In this document: one piece after another, positions 61,738-64,000 of the stretch | Layout: the number at the start of each line of letters is the position of its first letter | Numbering within the stretch: the stretch's first letter is position 1 | From: Pseudomonadota bacterium | Lineage (GTDB): Bacteria; Desulfobacterota; Desulfarculia; Desulfarculales; Desulfarculaceae | Assembly: GCA_018902755.1 (NCBI GenBank) | Contig: JAHIQI010000072.1 | Location: forward strand, 1 to 64,000 | Length of the DNA stretch: 64,000 bases | Direction of reading: 5' to 3' | Translations under genes and position numbers: made by a program | Notes under the pieces: model-generated | Database searches by the model: none | Told to the model about the DNA's origin: nothing | Seen by the model: the letters and a program-made list of their open reading frames with translations, nothing else

Positions 61738-64000
61738 ATGAGCGGCAAGCTTACCAGCTTCGTTTCCTCCCTACAGCGCAGCCAACGTCTGTCTGCCGAA
61801 GTGGTGCACATAGAGGACATTCCCGCCCGAGAACCGACCTATGCCGTGCCCGACCCGCCCCTGCCGCCGGGCCTGACCCGGGCCTTGGCCGCCCAGGGGG
61901 TGGAGCGGCTCTATTCCCACCAAGTCGCCGCCCTGACCCTGGTGCGGGCCGGGCGCGATGTGGTCACCGCCACCCCCACCGCCTCGGGGAAGACCCTGGT
62001 CTACTCCCTGCCGGTGCTGGAGCGCATCCTGACCGACCCCTCGGCCACCGCCCTGTTCCTGTTCCCTTTGAAGGCCCTGGAGCAGGACCAGATGGCGGCC
62101 ATCAACCAGTTGACCTTGCACGCGGGCCTGGCTCCGGTGGCCGACATCTACGACGGCGACACCCCGGACGGCCTGCGCCGCAAGCTCCGGCAAAAGCCCC
62201 CGCCGGTGATCATCTCCAATCCGGACATGGTGCACGCGGCCATCTGCGCCTTCCCCTCTGCCTGGGACAACTTCCTGAGCCGCCTCAAGTACATAGTTAT
62301 CGACGAGGTGCACGCCTACCGAGGGGTGTTCGGCAGTCACGTGTCCTCGGTGCTGCGGCGCCTGCTGCGCCTGGCCGCCGCCCGTGGGGCCAGGCCCAGC
62401 TTCGTGCTCAGCTCGGCCACCATCGCCAACCCCGGCGAGCACGCCGAGGCCCTCACCGGGCGGCCCTTCGCCCCGGACCAGATCGTGGACTTTTGCGGGG
62501 CCCCGGCCGCCGGGCGCTCCTTCGTATTGGTCAACCCCAGCGGGGCGGCCTCCACCACGGCCAGCTACCTTTTGGCCGGGGCGGTGAAGCAGGGCCTGTC
62601 CACCATATGCTTCACCAAGAGCCGCATACACACCGAGCTGATTCATACCTGGGTGACTCGGGCCCACCCCGAGCTGCGGGACATGGTGGCCGGCTACCGG
62701 GCCGGTTTCCTGCCCGAGGAACGGCGGCGCATAGAAGCCGACCTTTCCGCCGGACGCCTGGCCGGGGTGATAAGCACCAGCGCCCTGGAGATGGGCATCG
62801 ACATCGGCGGCCTGGACGTGTGTATCCTGGTGGGCTATCCGGGTAGCCAGATAAACACCTGGCAGCGGGGCGGCCGGGTGGGCCGGGCCGGGCGCGACAG
62901 CGCGGTGGTGCTGGTGGGCGGGCCCGACGCCCTGGACCAATGGGTGCTGTCCTACCCGGCGGAGTTTTTCGCCCGGCCGGTGGAGGCGGCGGTGCTGGAC
63001 GCGGCCAACCCCCAGATCGTGGCCAAGCACCTCATCTGCGCGGCGGCCGAGGAGCCCCTGGCCATGGACGACGAGTTTTTGCCGCCCGTGGCGCATCCCG
63101 AGGCGGTGCGCCTGGCCATGGAAAATGGCCAGTTGCTTCTGGACGCGGCGGGCACCCGCTACTTCACCTCGCGCAAGCGGCCCCAGCGATTGGTGGACCT
63201 GCGCGGGGCGGGGGAGAGCCTGGCCATCGTGGACCAGAAGGGCACCGTGGTGGGCTCCTTCGACGGGGTCAGGGTGTTCAAGGAGGGGCATCCCGGCGCG
63301 GTGTATCTGCACCGGGGGCGCACCTACCTGGTCAAGGAGCTGGACCTGGAACATCGCAAGGTGCGGGTGGCCCCCCTCAGGGCCGACTACTACACCCACG
63401 CCCGCAGCGACAAGGAGACCGAGATCCTGGAGGAGACCGGGCGGCGGCCGGTGGCCAACTTCCTGGTGCGCAAGGGGCGGCTCAAGGTGACCGAAACGGT
63501 GACCGGCTACGAGCGGCGCAGGCTCTCCGGCGGCGACCTCATGGGGGTCTATCCCCTGGACCTGCCACCGCTCACCTTCGAGACCGTGGGCATGTGGATG
63601 GACATCGAAGACATGCACCGCCAGGCCCTGGAAAAGGCGGGCCGCCACTTCATGGGCTCCATCCACGCCCTGGAGCACGTGGCCATCGCCATGTTCCCCT
63701 TATTCGCCCTGTGCGACCGGGGGGACATCGGGGGCATCTCCATCCCCCTGCACCCCCAGACCGGAAAGGCCGGGGTGTTCATCTACGACGGGGTGGCCGG
63801 CGGGGTGGGCCTGGCCGAGCGGGGCTTCGGGCTCATCGAGGAGCTTCTGGAAAAGGTGGAGGAGCTTCTGGCCTCCTGCGACTGCGAGGAGGGCTGCCCG
63901 GCCTGCGTGTTCTCGCCCAAGTGCGGCTCGGGCAACAAGCCCCTGGACAAATTGGGGGCCCTGATGCTCACCCGCCTGCTCTTGGGCAAGATAGAGGTGG
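61738..64000 (+). CDS. DEAD/DEAH-box helicase with DUF1998-type C-terminus (MrfA-like), truncated by window end
   Basis: Open frame from the ATG at 61738 to the window end (754 codons, no stop). Superfamily II motifs: ATPTASGKTLVYS (Walker A, near 78-90), VIDEVHAYRG (DEVH box, near 187-196), SSATIANPGEHAEAL (motif III), ISTSALEMGIDIGGLDV (motif V) and QRGGRVGRAGRDS (motif VI). A C-terminal cysteine cluster (CDCEEGCPACVFSPKCGSGN, near 714) matches the DUF1998 zinc site of YprA/MrfA-type helicases, which act in DNA repair. No strong ribosome-binding site precedes the ATG. Diverges from pyrB. Confidence 0.9.
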   Translation, partial: MSGKLTSFVSSLQRSQRLSAEVVHIEDIPAREPTYAVPDPPLPPGLTRALAAQGVERLYSHQVAALTLVRAGRDVVTATPTASGKTLVYSLPVLERILTDPSATALFLFPLKALEQDQMAAINQLTLHAGLAPVADIYDGDTPDGLRRKLRQKPPPVIISNPDMVHAAICAFPSAWDNFLSRLKYIVIDEVHAYRGVFGSHVSSVLRRLLRLAAARGARPSFVLSSATIANPGEHAEALTGRPFAPDQIVDFCGAPAAGRSFVLVNPSGAASTTASYLLAGAVKQGLSTICFTKSRIHTELIHTWVTRAHPELRDMVAGYRAGFLPEERRRIEADLSAGRLAGVISTSALEMGIDIGGLDVCILVGYPGSQINTWQRGGRVGRAGRDSAVVLVGGPDALDQWVLSYPAEFFARPVEAAVLDAANPQIVAKHLICAAAEEPLAMDDEFLPPVAHPEAVRLAMENGQLLLDAAGTRYFTSRKRPQRLVDLRGAGESLAIVDQKGTVVGSFDGVRVFKEGHPGAVYLHRGRTYLVKELDLEHRKVRVAPLRADYYTHARSDKETEILEETGRRPVANFLVRKGRLKVTETVTGYERRRLSGGDLMGVYPLDLPPLTFETVGMWMDIEDMHRQALEKAGRHFMGSIHALEHVAIAMFPLFALCDRGDIGGISIPLHPQTGKAGVFIYDGVAGGVGLAERGFGLIEELLEKVEELLASCDCEEGCPACVFSPKCGSGNKPLDKLGALMLTRLLLGKIEV

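Noticed and set aside
61771..63678. 635-codon minus-strand ORF opposite the helicase
   Set aside because: Antisense shadow; the plus-strand frame has all helicase motifs and is only missing a stop because the window ends.
1..64000. CRISPR arrays, phage or transposase genes
   Set aside because: No regularly spaced direct repeats and no transposase, integrase or phage structural motif seen in any frame.

Overview
High-GC bacterial chromosome segment. It carries multihaem c-type cytochromes with a Rieske/cytochrome b module, a YedE/TusA sulfur module, a phenylacetate-CoA-ligase-like enzyme next to a branched-chain amino-acid-type ABC ATPase, a sigma-54 and regulatory-PTS block, lipopolysaccharide export genes and a PEP-CTERM protein. 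This mix suggests an anaerobic, didermic Desulfobacterota (former Deltaproteobacteria), perhaps near Desulfarculus-type sulfate reducers. That placement is inference from gene content; no rRNA or marker phylogeny was possible.

Layout. 0-5.4 kb: uptake and CoA-ligase genes (LivF-like ATPase, PaaK-like ligase, BASS-like permease, acetyl/propionyl-CoA synthetase). 5.4-10 kb: a structured gap, a DUF1847 protein, a TPR protein, a PEP-CTERM protein, tRNA-Leu(CAG), ribF and a hotdog thioesterase. 10-16 kb: a respiratory quinol/cytochrome module made of split cytochrome b, a Rieske protein and two related multihaem cytochromes c, with the subunit IV-like gene on the opposite strand. 16-24 kb: tusA-yedE, PPIase/TPR and unknown proteins, a nitroreductase, a damaged SGNH-like gene and a tandem Usp protein. 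24-28 kb: gap-pgk-tpiA-secG-tRNA-Leu(GAG). 27.8-34.4 kb: rimI, a mannose-type EIIA, rapZ, ptsN, hpf, rpoN and lptBAC. 34.6-40 kb: an OmpA-like protein, hisD, a Nudix hydrolase and a partner-switching signalling set whose receiver/PP2C gene is frameshifted. 40-45 kb: envelope genes, a gamma carbonic-anhydrase-like protein, infA and rpmB. 45-55 kb: a long minus-strand run (rel, proS, ispG, two unknowns, TudS/DUF523, purM), then recG. 55-64 kb: HNH nuclease, a multicopper oxidase fused to a CopB-like barrel, a pyrB-pyrC operon with two trailing genes, and a DEAD/DEAH helicase cut by the window end.

The most notable signal is the pyrB leader at about 61.46-61.66 kb. A near-consensus promoter is followed by a 44-codon leader ORF that contains an intrinsic terminator and whose stop overlaps the pyrB GTG start. 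This is the architecture of coupled transcription-translation attenuation known for enterobacterial pyrBI. Also notable are a two-copy palindromic intergenic repeat, a CX9CH haem-like motif, the oxidase-barrel fusion and two broken genes.

Coordinates use the start codon best supported by ribosome-binding sites, overlaps or family length; several starts are TTG or GTG.
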